From positions 54,947-118,946 of the forward strand of contig JAAYLH010000009.1 of the NCBI GenBank assembly GCA_012521995.1: a stretch of 64,000 nucleotides of DNA, written 5' to 3'. A model generated the notes under the pieces. The model had not been told where the DNA came from. It did no database searches and saw only the letters and a program-made list of their open reading frames with translations. This DNA comes from Bacteroidales bacterium (GTDB lineage: Bacteria > Bacteroidota > Bacteroidia > Bacteroidales > UBA7960). Made by a program: the position numbers and the translations under genes. Position 1 is the first letter of the stretch. Each line of letters opens with the position of its first letter. Positions 29,223 through 36,632 of the stretch are shown one piece after another.

Positions 29223-29795
29223 ATGAAACAAGACGAATTTAAGGAACTTAGGACGGAAATCCAGCTTGAGGCAAAAAAGGGCATTGATTTTATCCTGGGG
29301 GCAGGCATCATTTGGCTTGGGATTTATTTCATCTGGAGGCTGGATCAGCCTTCATACGAAAAAAGCATCCTGACTTTTATGTTCGGGGCTTTGCTGCTTC
29401 CCACCGCCCTTGGTTTGTCGAAGGTTTTTAAAACCAACTGGAAGATCAAGGATAATCCCTTGCAGCCGCTTGGCCTGTGGCTGAATTTCGCCCAGCTGAT
29501 CTATTTCCCCTTCCTGATATTTGTGCTGATCAGGTATCCCGACTATTTCATTATGGCTTATGCCATCATTACCGGGGCTCACCTTTTTCCCTATGCCTGG
29601 TTTTACGACGAAACAGGGTATGCTGTGGCAGCCATTTTGATTTCTGTGGGCTCCCTGCTCATTGCACTGAGCTCCGCCGTGGGAAACATCGCATGGATCC
29701 CGTTATTTACTTCAGTGGCTTTATTGTTTTTGGCTGCCTGGATTTTTATGGCAAACAGAAGGTTAAGAAAAGAAAACGCCATCCGGGGAAACTGA
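29223..29795 (+). CDS. Six-helix membrane protein, DUF7010-like
   Basis: 190 aa. After a polar N-terminus (KQDEFKELRTEIQLEAKKG) come about six hydrophobic helices (around 22-40, 48-64, 85-105, 108-124, 132-152, 158-176) and a basic tail RRLRKENAIRGN. The pattern and the GIDFILGAGIIWLGI start resemble a family annotated DUF7010 with unknown function. Inner membrane location is expected. The methyltransferase gene starts 40 bp downstream on the same strand, so the two may be co-transcribed. No catalytic motif is seen. Confidence 0.55.
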   Translation: MKQDEFKELRTEIQLEAKKGIDFILGAGIIWLGIYFIWRLDQPSYEKSILTFMFGALLLPTALGLSKVFKTNWKIKDNPLQPLGLWLNFAQLIYFPFLIFVLIRYPDYFIMAYAIITGAHLFPYAWFYDETGYAVAAILISVGSLLIALSSAVGNIAWIPLFTSVALLFLAAWIFMANRRLRKENAIRGN

Positions 29796-29835
29796 AAAAT
29801 CAGGGGGTGGGTTCCATTGTAAGGGAGGTCTTTTG

Positions 29836-30642
29836 ATGAACGAAAAGAAGCTTGACAAAAGGAAGACCCTGGAAGAGTCCATTGCAGCGGCAATGGATTG
29901 CGAGGAAAAAGGGATCATGCCTTTCTTGCCTTATATCCTTCAGGATTTCTGGGAGATGGGTTCTGATCCTGAAACGATTATTGGCCTGGTCAGGAAATTT
30001 ACTGGCGGCCTTGACAGCCCCAAAGTTCTTGATTTAGGCTGCGGTAAAGGGGCTGTTTCAGTAAAAATTGCAGCAGAGCTGGGTCTGGAATGCCTTGGCA
30101 TCGATGGCATTCCTGAATTCATTGATTATGCCAGATCCAAGGCCCATGAATTTAAAGTGAGTGAATTATGCCGTTTTGAGGTGGGGGATATCAGGGAAAA
30201 GATCAAGGGCCTGAAGCAATATGATGTCATTATCCTGGGGGCCATTGGGCCAGTGTTTGGTGATTATTTTGAAACCCTGAGCATCCTCAAGCCTTATCTG
30301 AAAAAGCACGGAATCCTTATCGTGGATGATGGATTTACAGAGGATGGAAGTGAATTCTCCCATCCGCAGGTTTTAAAAAGAGGTGAATTGCTTCAACAGG
30401 TCTCCAGGGCTGGTATGTTGATGGCAGATGAAGTTCAGGTTATTGTTGATCAGGGCATTACGGATAATCACCAACGGGAATATGACCGTATTGTCAAGCG
30501 CTCGCAGGAATTGATGGAGCGCTTTCCTGAAAAAGCCGGTATGTTTTTTGATTATGTGAACAAACAGCGGGAAGAATACGAGTCCTTTCAATTTGACATC
30601 ATTTGCTCGACGATGGTGTTCAAAAAGAAAGGGTCACAATAG
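29836..30642 (+). CDS. Class I SAM-dependent methyltransferase
   Basis: 268 aa. Motif I is VLDLGCGKGAVSVKIA (about 65-80), followed by the acidic end of strand 2 (CLGIDGIPEFIDYA), motif II-like FEVGDIREKI, and DVIILGAIGPVF in place of motif IV. The N-terminal helical cap (about 1-60) and the C-terminal insertion probably bind the substrate, which is unknown. The track start is a TTG one codon before the ATG. The ATG has an unusually strong Shine-Dalgarno site for this genome, AAGGGAGG, about 7 bases upstream, which fixes the start. Confidence 0.82.
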   Translation: MNEKKLDKRKTLEESIAAAMDCEEKGIMPFLPYILQDFWEMGSDPETIIGLVRKFTGGLDSPKVLDLGCGKGAVSVKIAAELGLECLGIDGIPEFIDYARSKAHEFKVSELCRFEVGDIREKIKGLKQYDVIILGAIGPVFGDYFETLSILKPYLKKHGILIVDDGFTEDGSEFSHPQVLKRGELLQQVSRAGMLMADEVQVIVDQGITDNHQREYDRIVKRSQELMERFPEKAGMFFDYVNKQREEYESFQFDIICSTMVFKKKGSQ

Positions 30643-30769
30643 TTTCAGAACATTTTTCTGACCCATGCGCAGAGAAATTTTACATGCTGTTTCAATAGAA
30701 AAATGATAGGCTATCGAAAATCCAGGATTTATTCAGAATTGATGTCATACCTTGCGGAAATTTTTAGGC

Positions 30770-31447
30770 ATGAAAATACTGGTGATAGAGGATAATAGGG
30801 AATTGCTGGATTTAATCGCGGAAACGCTTAGGAAAGAAAAGTATGTCTGTGAATTGGCGGACCGCTTTAGCCTGGCCGAGGAGAAAGTCCACCTGTATTC
30901 TTATGACATTCTGGTGGTGGATATCAATTTGCCCGATGGTTCAGGGCTGGATATCATCAGGGCTATCAAGAAGATCAACCCTCATGCCGGGGTTATTGTG
31001 ATCTCTGCCCGTGACTCTCTTGATAATAAGATTGAAGGGCTGGAGCTTGGGGCTGACGACTATATCACCAAGCCCTTTGACATGGCGGAACTGGTGGTCA
31101 GGGTGAAGTCATTGCTCAGGCGAAGGTATTATTCAGGAAGCGACATTATTACCCAGGGAGATATCACCCTTAATACTTCCACCAGGGAGGTAAAGGTGGG
31201 CGCTACACTTGTTGAATTGACCCGCAGCGAGTACGACATCCTGCTGTTTTTCTTCTCGAATCCGGGGAGAGTGATCTCAAAGGAAAGCCTGGCAGAGCAC
31301 ATTTGGGGAGACCATATGGATCTGGCTGATTCCTTTGATTTTATATACTCGCACATCAAGAACCTTCGGAAAAAGTTTACTGTTGCCGGGGCTTCCGACC
31401 CAATCAAAGCGGTATATGGGATGGGGTATAAACTGGAAATAAACTGA
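30770..31447 (+). CDS. OmpR/PhoB-family response regulator
   Basis: 225 aa from the ATG at 30770 (the track TTG is rejected). Receiver domain 1-120: acidic pair in VIEDN, phosphoacceptor Asp51 in LVVDINLPDGSG, and the Lys in DDYITKPF. The winged-helix DNA-binding domain spans about 125-225 (LTRSEYDILLFFFSNPGRVIS, YIWGDHMDLADSFDFIYSHI type helix, IKAVYGMGYKLEIN). The partner kinase starts 5 bp downstream. The order RR, HK, PepSY-like lipoprotein, YgiW-like protein suggests control of envelope or cation stress genes, by analogy with ygiW-qseBC. Confidence 0.93.
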   Translation: MKILVIEDNRELLDLIAETLRKEKYVCELADRFSLAEEKVHLYSYDILVVDINLPDGSGLDIIRAIKKINPHAGVIVISARDSLDNKIEGLELGADDYITKPFDMAELVVRVKSLLRRRYYSGSDIITQGDITLNTSTREVKVGATLVELTRSEYDILLFFFSNPGRVISKESLAEHIWGDHMDLADSFDFIYSHIKNLRKKFTVAGASDPIKAVYGMGYKLEIN

Positions 31448-31452
31448 CCTGC

Positions 31453-32694
31453 ATGAAATTAATCCGCCGTACCTACAGGCTTTCCCTTTTGTGGCTTTTG
31501 CCCGTGCTGCTTTTGGGCAGTATTTTTGTTTTTTTCATGATCAACTACGTTGTTTATGAGGAAACTGACGAGTTTTTGATCTATGAAATGAACCGCCTGG
31601 TGAGTTTTCATAGAGAGTACAATGACCTGCCCGATTTTCATATGGTTTCTGATATTCTTGAAGATGTGGATTATCCCGAGCCTGTTTTTAAGGACACCCT
31701 GTTGCTGGAATCCGGGGATAATGAAATGGTGCCTTACCGGGAGTTGTATTTTACAATTGACCACAGAGGGAAAAAGGTGACCCTGGTGTTAAGGCACCTT
31801 TTGGTCGGCGAGGATGATATTCTGAGGGGCACCCTCCTGATCGTTGCAGGACTGGCTTTGTTGGTGGCCATTACCTTCCTGCTGATGATCAAACAGGTGT
31901 CGGGAAAGATTTGGAAGCCTTTTTACCAGACCTTAAAGACCATCAGGGGCTTTAAGATCAATGAACCCGTGCCCGCCCTTCCTGTAACAGGGATTGATGA
32001 GTTCAATACCCTCAATACCACCGTGGAAGGATTCCTGAAAAAGATCAGCACCGACTATAAGCGTACCAAGGAGTTTAACGAGAATGCCTCCCATGAATTG
32101 CAGACCCACCTGGCGGTAATTCGTGCCAACGCCGAGTTTTTACTAAATGAACCGGAGGCCGAAAAACCGGATGAAAAGCATCTTCAAGCCATTTACAATG
32201 CAACAGTAAAACTTTCGCAAACACAGAAGTCCCTCTTGCTTTTAAGCAAAATTGGCAATCAGGAATTCAATAATCCGGTGGCCCTTGACTTGGGTGAAGT
32301 GCTTAAGCAGTCGCTGCAATTGTTCAGGGATGCTGCGGAATTGCGGGATATTTCCGTGAGGCAAGACATTGGAAAATGTACGCTTCAAATGGACCCCGGC
32401 CTTGCAGATGTCATGGTCAACAACCTGGTAAAGAATTCGGTGAAGCACAATGTAAAGGGTGGGTATATTTCTATCCTGCTTGAGTCTTCCTCTCTAACGA
32501 TTGAAAACAGTGGGCATTCCCATGAGGGTGAGCCCGAGACCCTGCTGGAACGCTTCAAAACAGGCACTAAGGGGAACCTGGGAATTGGTCTGGCCATTGT
32601 TAAACAGATCTGCGATTTATACAAGTTTGACATTTTGTATCGCATTGAGAAAGAAAATGTGCATTTTATAAAAGTTTCCTTCCCCAAAGCCTAA
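31453..32694 (+). CDS. Membrane sensor histidine kinase
   Basis: 413 aa. TM1 at about 11-33 and TM2 at about 125-147 enclose an approximately 90-residue periplasmic sensor with no recognised fold. The DHp helix carries the phosphoacceptor His214 in FNENASHELQTHLAV. The ATPase domain has the N box (VNNLVKNSVKHN, 322-333) and a G2-like GNLGIGLAIVKQI (374-386). The region between them is short, and the D-box (DxGxG) is not clear (ENSGHSHEGE), although ATP lid residues follow. It pairs with the regulator 5 bp upstream. Confidence 0.92.
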   Translation: MKLIRRTYRLSLLWLLPVLLLGSIFVFFMINYVVYEETDEFLIYEMNRLVSFHREYNDLPDFHMVSDILEDVDYPEPVFKDTLLLESGDNEMVPYRELYFTIDHRGKKVTLVLRHLLVGEDDILRGTLLIVAGLALLVAITFLLMIKQVSGKIWKPFYQTLKTIRGFKINEPVPALPVTGIDEFNTLNTTVEGFLKKISTDYKRTKEFNENASHELQTHLAVIRANAEFLLNEPEAEKPDEKHLQAIYNATVKLSQTQKSLLLLSKIGNQEFNNPVALDLGEVLKQSLQLFRDAAELRDISVRQDIGKCTLQMDPGLADVMVNNLVKNSVKHNVKGGYISILLESSSLTIENSGHSHEGEPETLLERFKTGTKGNLGIGLAIVKQICDLYKFDILYRIEKENVHFIKVSFPKA

Positions 32695-32818
32695 AACTCC
32701 AGTTTTTCTCCAGAATCGTGTTTTAGTTTTGTCCTGGAATTACAACAATCCAAGTATTCCGGGAGGAGTCCTGAAAATCCCCAAAAGAGAGTAAGGAATA
32801 AAAAAAAAGAGAAAATAA

Positions 32819-33244
32819 ATGAAGAAAATATTTTTGCTTGTCGTGGCAGGCGTATTATTTGCCAGCTGTGAAAAAGAAACGGTTCTTCCAATGGGTGAAG
32901 TGCCTTCTGAAATTACTTCCTATACTGATACTCATTTTCCTGAGCATCCGATTGTCCAGGTGGTAAAGGACAACGACGGGTTTGAACTCACCTATGATGT
33001 TTTGCTGGAGGGGACTATTTCCCTGGAGTTTAACCGTAAGCGGGAAGTGATTGACATTGACTCGCCATTCAGACTGCCTGATAGTGTCATTCCTCAAAAG
33101 ATTCTGGATTATGCTTCAGCCAACTATGCGGATTATTTTATTGTTGGCTGGGGAATCGACGACCGCAATCAGCAAGTCAAACTGAACCATGGACTGGAAC
33201 TTGAGTTTAATATGAGTGGTGATTTTATTCGTATTGACGATTAA
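32819..33244 (+). CDS. PepSY-like (DUF2874) lipoprotein
   Basis: 141 aa. Signal peptide with lipobox (LLVVAGVLFASCEKE), so it is probably an envelope lipoprotein. The body contains two PepSY-like units, each with a helix then strands: PSEITSYTDTHFPEHPIVQVVKDNDGFELTYDV, and the second from VIPQKILDYASANYADYFIVGWGID ending LELEFNMSGDFIRIDD. PepSY-like proteins of Bacteroidota often sit beside two-component systems and are thought to be periplasmic inhibitors or binders, but the function is unproven. It overlaps nothing; the YgiW-like gene starts 25 bp later. Confidence 0.8.
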   Translation: MKKIFLLVVAGVLFASCEKETVLPMGEVPSEITSYTDTHFPEHPIVQVVKDNDGFELTYDVLLEGTISLEFNRKREVIDIDSPFRLPDSVIPQKILDYASANYADYFIVGWGIDDRNQQVKLNHGLELEFNMSGDFIRIDD

Positions 33245-33269
33245 TAATCAAAAGGAAGGAAATGAAATC

Positions 33270-33647
33270 ATGAAAAAGTTTGTAATATATATAAATCTTG
33301 CCTTTGTCCTTTTTCTTTCTTCAGAAAAAGCCTTTGGACAATACCAGGGCCCAGGGGTTTCGGGGACCTTGACAACCGTGAAAGAGGTAAAGAAGCATGC
33401 AGCACCGTTGGATCGCTCGGATGCCTTGGTGAGGGTTGAGGGGTTTATTATCAGGCAGATCAATCAGGACACCTTCGAATTCAAGGATTCGACCGGAACC
33501 GTTAAGGTGGAAATCGACCGGGATAAACTTCCCGAAAAGCCCTTTGATGAAAACACCCTCCTGATCCTGGTAGGAGAAGTGGACTATGACCTGCTGGAGG
33601 GAACGGAGATAGAGGTTGAACAGATTCTCTTCCCGGATCAACCCTGA
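33270..33647 (+). CDS. YgiW/YdeI-family periplasmic OB-fold protein
   Basis: 125 aa from the ATG at 33270, which has a good AAAGGAAGGA ribosome-binding site; the track ATG at 33216 lies inside the upstream gene. Signal peptide MKKFVIYINLAFVLFLSSEKAFGQ is followed by the BOF (bacterial OB-fold) domain: VSGTLTTVKEVKKHAAPLDRSDALVRVEGFI, TFEFKDSTGTVKVEID, LILVGEVDYDLLEGTEIEVEQI. The enterobacterial homologue YgiW (VisP) is a stress-tolerance protein encoded next to the QseBC two-component system, matching the context here. A terminator follows. Confidence 0.85.
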   Translation: MKKFVIYINLAFVLFLSSEKAFGQYQGPGVSGTLTTVKEVKKHAAPLDRSDALVRVEGFIIRQINQDTFEFKDSTGTVKVEIDRDKLPEKPFDENTLLILVGEVDYDLLEGTEIEVEQILFPDQP

Positions 33648-33681
33648 CCTGCTTTCTGAGGCAATCGACCTAAAGAAATTG

Positions 33682-33715
33682 AACCGGATCTTTTTTTGAG
33701 GTCCGGTTTTTTTGT
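33682..33715 (+). terminator. Terminator of the two-component/YgiW operon
   Basis: AACCGGA (33682-33688) and TCCGGTT (33702-33708) form a stem followed by seven T. It lies 35 bp after the YgiW-like stop. Confidence 0.8.
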
Positions 33716-33745
33716 TCTTCACGGAAGTTTTTTAAAAATGTTAGC

Positions 33746-33791
33746 AATATTTTAAAATATTAACAATGTTAATTAAATTTGCAATGTTAAT
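33746..33791. promoter_or_regulatory. Candidate TetR operator and promoter
   Basis: The 16-bp palindrome AATATTTTAAAATATT (33746-33761) is followed by two copies of CAATGTTAATT 18 bp apart (33764-33774, 33782-33792). A -7 box TAAATTTG (33774-33781) lies between them, 26 bp before the TetR-type gene. Autoregulation is inferred. Confidence 0.5.
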
Positions 33792-33806
33792 TTGTTGAAA
33801 TTCTTT

Positions 33807-34403
33807 ATGAAAAACAAGGATCTGCAGGAACAAAGGATGCGGGGGTATTTTATTCAGGCCACACGGGAGATATTGAAAAGAGAAGGGATAAAAGCCGTCA
33901 GTGTGCGCAATATTGCCGAACAGGCCGGGTACTCGTTTGCGACGCTATATAATTATTTCAGGGATATCAATGAGCTGGTTTTTCACAGCGTGAGTGATTT
34001 CCACGAAGAGTGCAAAGCGTTTGTGGCTGAACATACGATTAAAGAGCCACGGGGCTTAAAAAAGCTGAAGGCCTCCATTCTGGCCTATATCCGTTATTTC
34101 ACGGAATATCCGGGGATTTTTGAGTTGTTTTATCTGACCAATGGGGGTGACTTTGGGAACCGGCAGCAAACCCTTGATGTGATTTCCCATTCCCTCGACA
34201 AGGTTTGTGAAGCGGAATGGGATTTTTGTGTCGGGTATGGGAGGTTTTCAGAAACGGAAGCATCGCAGAAGAGGGCTCAATTGCGGTACGCTGTCATTGG
34301 CATGCTGACCCTTTACCTGAACAGGCTGACGCCAAAGACCTATACTGAGTTTATAAGGGAGGCCAATCAGTTGATTGATTCGGTGCTTGGGCAGGAGGAG
34401 TAG
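33807..34403 (+). CDS. TetR/AcrR-family transcriptional regulator
   Basis: 198 aa from the ATG at 33807. The N-terminal helix-turn-helix is intact: ATREILKREGIKAVSVRNIAEQAGYSFATLYNYFRDINELVFHSV, with the family's ATLYNYF recognition helix. The C-terminal ligand-binding region (about 75-195) is helical and variable. The protein would repress transcription until a small ligand binds. No efflux pump or enzyme gene is next to it on the same strand, so its target may be itself or unlinked genes. AT-rich palindromic and direct repeats upstream are plausible operator sites. Confidence 0.88.
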   Translation: MKNKDLQEQRMRGYFIQATREILKREGIKAVSVRNIAEQAGYSFATLYNYFRDINELVFHSVSDFHEECKAFVAEHTIKEPRGLKKLKASILAYIRYFTEYPGIFELFYLTNGGDFGNRQQTLDVISHSLDKVCEAEWDFCVGYGRFSETEASQKRAQLRYAVIGMLTLYLNRLTPKTYTEFIREANQLIDSVLGQEE

Positions 34404-34430
34404 AAAGTAGGAAGTAGAAAGTAGAAAGTA
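34404..34430. repeat. Short purine-rich tandem repeat after the TetR stop
   Basis: GTAGAAA and GTAGGAA heptamers alternate (AAAGTAGGAAGTAGAAAGTAGAAAGTAAA) directly downstream of the stop codon. Low complexity, with no coding potential. Confidence 0.6.
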
Positions 34431-34474
34431 AATAATTTTTACTTGGCCGAAAGCAAAAGCAGAATGCTGGCAGG

Positions 34475-34915
34475 TTATTTTGAAAGAAAGTTGATGATGA
34501 TGGTGAGTTGGTCTTTGAGGCGGATCAGGTCTTCCGCTTTGAGATTTCCTTTTAATAATTGACTGACCAATTGTTCGGGGATTGGGGCAGCCTGTTCCTG
34601 CAGCTGTTTTCCTTTTTCGGTGAGGTAAACCAGGACCTTTCGCTCGTCTTCCTCTGAGCGACGGCGCTCTACCAGGCCCTGCTGCTCCATTCGCTTCAGC
34701 AAAGGCGTGATGGTGTTGGTGTTCAGCACCAGTTTTTTGGCAATGTCATTCACGGGGAGTTGGTCTTTTTCCCAGAGGATCATCAAAACCAGGTATTGGG
34801 GATAGGTTATTCCCAGTTCATCAAGCAGGGGCTGATACTCGCGGGTGATGAGGCGGGAAGCCGCATACACGGGGAAACACAATTGGTTTTCAAGTTTGAG
34901 TTGATCGTACGCCAT
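34475..34915 (-). CDS. OhrR-type MarR-family regulator
   Basis: 146 aa from the ATG at 34915 (the track TTG is one codon earlier). Winged helix: PVNDIAKKLVLNTNTITPLLKRMEQQGLVERRRSEEDERKVLVYLTEKG. The N-terminus carries a single Cys in LENQLCFPVYAASR, matching the reactive-Cys segment of OhrR (QLCFALY), which senses organic hydroperoxides. The protein would be a thiol-switch repressor. It is the last gene of an apparent doxX-gpx-marR operon and also has an internal promoter/operator upstream. A peroxide-linked function fits the glutathione peroxidase neighbour. Confidence 0.87.
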   Translation of the reverse strand: MAYDQLKLENQLCFPVYAASRLITREYQPLLDELGITYPQYLVLMILWEKDQLPVNDIAKKLVLNTNTITPLLKRMEQQGLVERRRSEEDERKVLVYLTEKGKQLQEQAAPIPEQLVSQLLKGNLKAEDLIRLKDQLTIIINFLSK

Positions 34916-34932
34916 CAATAAAATTTAGGCAG

Positions 34933-34968
34933 GGATTCAATCAAATTTAAGGAAATTTGATTGAATCC
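34933..34968. promoter_or_regulatory. 16-bp perfect inverted repeat over the marR promoter
   Basis: GGATTCAATCAAATTT (34933-34948) and AAATTTGATTGAATCC (34953-34968) are perfect arms around AAGG. On the minus strand it contains the -7 box TAAATTTG (34949-34942) for marR. No T run follows, so it is read as an operator rather than a terminator. Confidence 0.7.
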
Positions 34969-34983
34969 TTGCGATGAAACAGT

Positions 34984-35469
34984 TTAGTTGTTGAGTATTT
35001 TCTTCACATATTTCTCAATCGCCTCAGGTTTTGTGGTGGGAGAGAACCTTTTGGAAGGCTTGCCCCTGGTGTCGATCAGGAATTTGGTGAAGTTCCATTT
35101 CACGCGCCTGCCAAAAGTTCCCCTCAATTCGCTGGTCAGGTACTTGAAGATGGGGTGAGCGTTTTCACCATTGACATCCACTTTGGAAAACATCGGGAAG
35201 GTGACGCCGTAATTGATCAGGCAGCCTTCGGAGATGGATTTTTCATCGCCCGGCTCCTGGTTGGCAAACTGGTTGCTGGGAAATCCCAAAATGACCAGTC
35301 CCCGGTCCTTGTATTTCTTGTAAAGGGCTTCCAGTCCTTCGTACTGGGGGGTGAGGCCGCATTTGCTGGCGGTATTTACTACCAGCACGGCCTTGTCCTT
35401 GTAGGCTTCCATTTTAATGTCCTTGCCCTGTATGCTTTTTGCTTCAAACTGATAAAAGTTACTTTTCAT
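34984..35469 (-). CDS. Glutathione peroxidase family thiol peroxidase
   Basis: 161 aa. The peroxidatic residue is Cys, not selenocysteine, in VVNTASKCGLTPQYEGL. Other family motifs are present: LVILGFPSNQFANQEPG and the catalytic Trp-Asn in VKWNFTKFLID. Bacterial Cys-GPx enzymes reduce hydroperoxides mostly with thioredoxin. A resolving Cys is expected in the helix containing CLINYGVTFPMF, and one is present (EGCLINYG). No signal peptide, so cytoplasmic. It lies between doxX (14 bp upstream) and the OhrR-type gene. Confidence 0.92.
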   Translation of the reverse strand: MKSNFYQFEAKSIQGKDIKMEAYKDKAVLVVNTASKCGLTPQYEGLEALYKKYKDRGLVILGFPSNQFANQEPGDEKSISEGCLINYGVTFPMFSKVDVNGENAHPIFKYLTSELRGTFGRRVKWNFTKFLIDTRGKPSKRFSPTTKPEAIEKYVKKILNN

Positions 35470-35483
35470 AATGCTTTACGGTA

Positions 35484-35936
35484 TTATTTGTTTTTGTTTC
35501 TGTTTCTGAATGCTTTAAAGGCCCCTGTTGACCATAAAGCCCAGGCCACCAATACGGGTTGGAAGAAAAGCCTGATGAGCCTTGCCTGATCGGTGTCCAG
35601 GCCAAAGGCATCCACCTGGTTGACATATTGTGCAATGTTTCCGGGAAAGATCAGGACGAAGAACAGGGCCACAATCCAGCCAACCAGGGCTTTCCACTTT
35701 GGCAAGAAAACTAGGGAGAGGCCCAGCGTGATTTCGGCAATGCCTGAAAGCACCACCACCAGGTCATCGGGCAGAGGAACCCAGTTTGGTACCTGGGCAA
35801 CAAATTCCAGTCGGGAGAAGCTGAGGTGGCTGATTCCGGCAAAGAGGAGGGTAAGCCCCAGCAGGATCCTCAGGGCATTCAGGATCCAATGAGTTTTGAC
35901 TCCGTAGGTCCATTTACAATTTTCTGTTATTTTCAT
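35484..35936 (-). CDS. DoxX-family membrane protein
   Basis: 150 aa with four predicted helices: ILNALRILLGLTLLFAGISHL, the segment around LVVVLSGIAEITLGLSLVF, WKALVGWIVALFFVLIFPGNIAQYV, and LIRLFFQPVLVAWALWSTG. The GISHL and PGNIAQYV segments are typical of DoxX/DoxD-like proteins. The family is linked to redox and thiol stress in several bacteria, but its chemistry is unsettled. First gene of the doxX-gpx-marR operon, 14 bp before gpx. Its promoter carries two TATCG-N4-CGATA operators. Confidence 0.85.
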   Translation of the reverse strand: MKITENCKWTYGVKTHWILNALRILLGLTLLFAGISHLSFSRLEFVAQVPNWVPLPDDLVVVLSGIAEITLGLSLVFLPKWKALVGWIVALFFVLIFPGNIAQYVNQVDAFGLDTDQARLIRLFFQPVLVAWALWSTGAFKAFRNRNKNK

Positions 35937-35966
35937 TAAGTTGTTGTTAGTTAAGATCTTTTTTGA

Positions 35967-35991
35967 TTGTGTCGTTTGCGATACAAAAGTA
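35967..35991 (-). promoter_or_regulatory. doxX operon promoter and proximal operator
   Basis: -7 box TACTTTTG on the minus strand (35991-35984). It overlaps the imperfect inverted repeat TTGTGTCG (35967-35974) / CGATACAA (35979-35986), centred near the predicted transcript start. Confidence 0.65.
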
Positions 35992-35998
35992 CAAAAAA

Positions 35999-36024
35999 AT
36001 TTTATATCGGAAGCGATATAAAAT
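35999..36024. promoter_or_regulatory. doxX operon distal operator
   Basis: ATTTTATATCG (35999-36009) and CGATATAAAAT (36014-36024) are a perfect 11-bp inverted repeat around GAAG. The core TATCG-N4-CGATA repeats that of the proximal site; the centres are 35 bp apart. Confidence 0.7.
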
Positions 36025-36096
36025 GATTTTTTTAAGGATTAACAAAAAATTACAGGCTGATTCCTCCAAGCCCTTGGTTTGGAATTGATTCAATTG

Positions 36097-36104
36097 TATT
36101 TTTG
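36097..36104 (+). promoter_or_regulatory. Promoter -7 box of the secreted-protein gene
   Basis: TATTTTTG with TTG 20 bp upstream (36074-36076), near-ideal spacing, 38 bp before the ATG at 36143. Confidence 0.55.
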
Positions 36105-36142
36105 TGTGATAGTTCAAAAAATCTTCAACCAAAATGATTACC

Positions 36143-36562
36143 ATGAAAAACGTTCTCAGCTTTATTATTTTACTTTTCGGGATACTGGCTTTTAGCAGTT
36201 CAGTTTTTGCTCAGCGGGGTTTTGAAGACTATGGTACAGAAGAAGGCATCCGAATTCAGTACAGCTGGGGGCGGGAAAAGATAACCAAGGCTGAGGGTAA
36301 TGCGGCCCTATCGTTGCGTTTGACCAACACCCACGATTATCCGGTGAGGGTAGTGCTTGATGTTTCCTTTTACCGCGACCACCTTGAATTGTTTGAGAGC
36401 CGTGGGAATGTTTATTGTTTGGAGGCAGGTCAGAGCCTGAGGGGTGCCCTGGCAGGGATGCGTTTCGTTGCCGAGGGTGTAAGCCTGAGTGATGTCCGGG
36501 AAGAATGGTTCTCTTGGGAGGTGGCAGAAATTACCGTAGAGGAGATTTCGGGCTGTAAATAA
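36143..36562 (+). CDS. Hypothetical secreted protein
   Basis: 139 aa from the second ATG (36143), which gives a clean signal peptide (MKNVLSFIILLFGILAFSSSVFAQ). The mature part is predicted all-beta (IRIQYSWGREKI, AALSLRLTNTHDYPVRVVLDVSFYRDHLELF, EVAEITVEEI), like a small immunoglobulin-type or C2-like domain, with two Cys (in VYCLEAG and at GCK) that could form a disulfide. I do not recognise the family. It has its own promoter and a 70-bp gap before urocanate hydratase. Confidence 0.65.
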   Translation: MKNVLSFIILLFGILAFSSSVFAQRGFEDYGTEEGIRIQYSWGREKITKAEGNAALSLRLTNTHDYPVRVVLDVSFYRDHLELFESRGNVYCLEAGQSLRGALAGMRFVAEGVSLSDVREEWFSWEVAEITVEEISGCK

Positions 36563-36607
36563 TCGGTTTTATGGGTTTTTGGGCTGTCTTTCCCCCTTCA
36601 AAATGCT

Positions 36608-36615
36608 TAATTTTG
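36608..36615 (+). promoter_or_regulatory. hutU promoter -7 box
   Basis: TAATTTTG lies inside the track ORF's N-terminal extension and 18 bp before the ATG at 36633, fixing the start downstream. Confidence 0.55.
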
Positions 36616-36632
36616 CAAGAAAAAAAGCTGTC

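Noticed and set aside
34933-34968. Terminator between gpx and marR
   Set aside because: No T run on either strand, and the -7 box lies within the right arm, so an operator is more likely.
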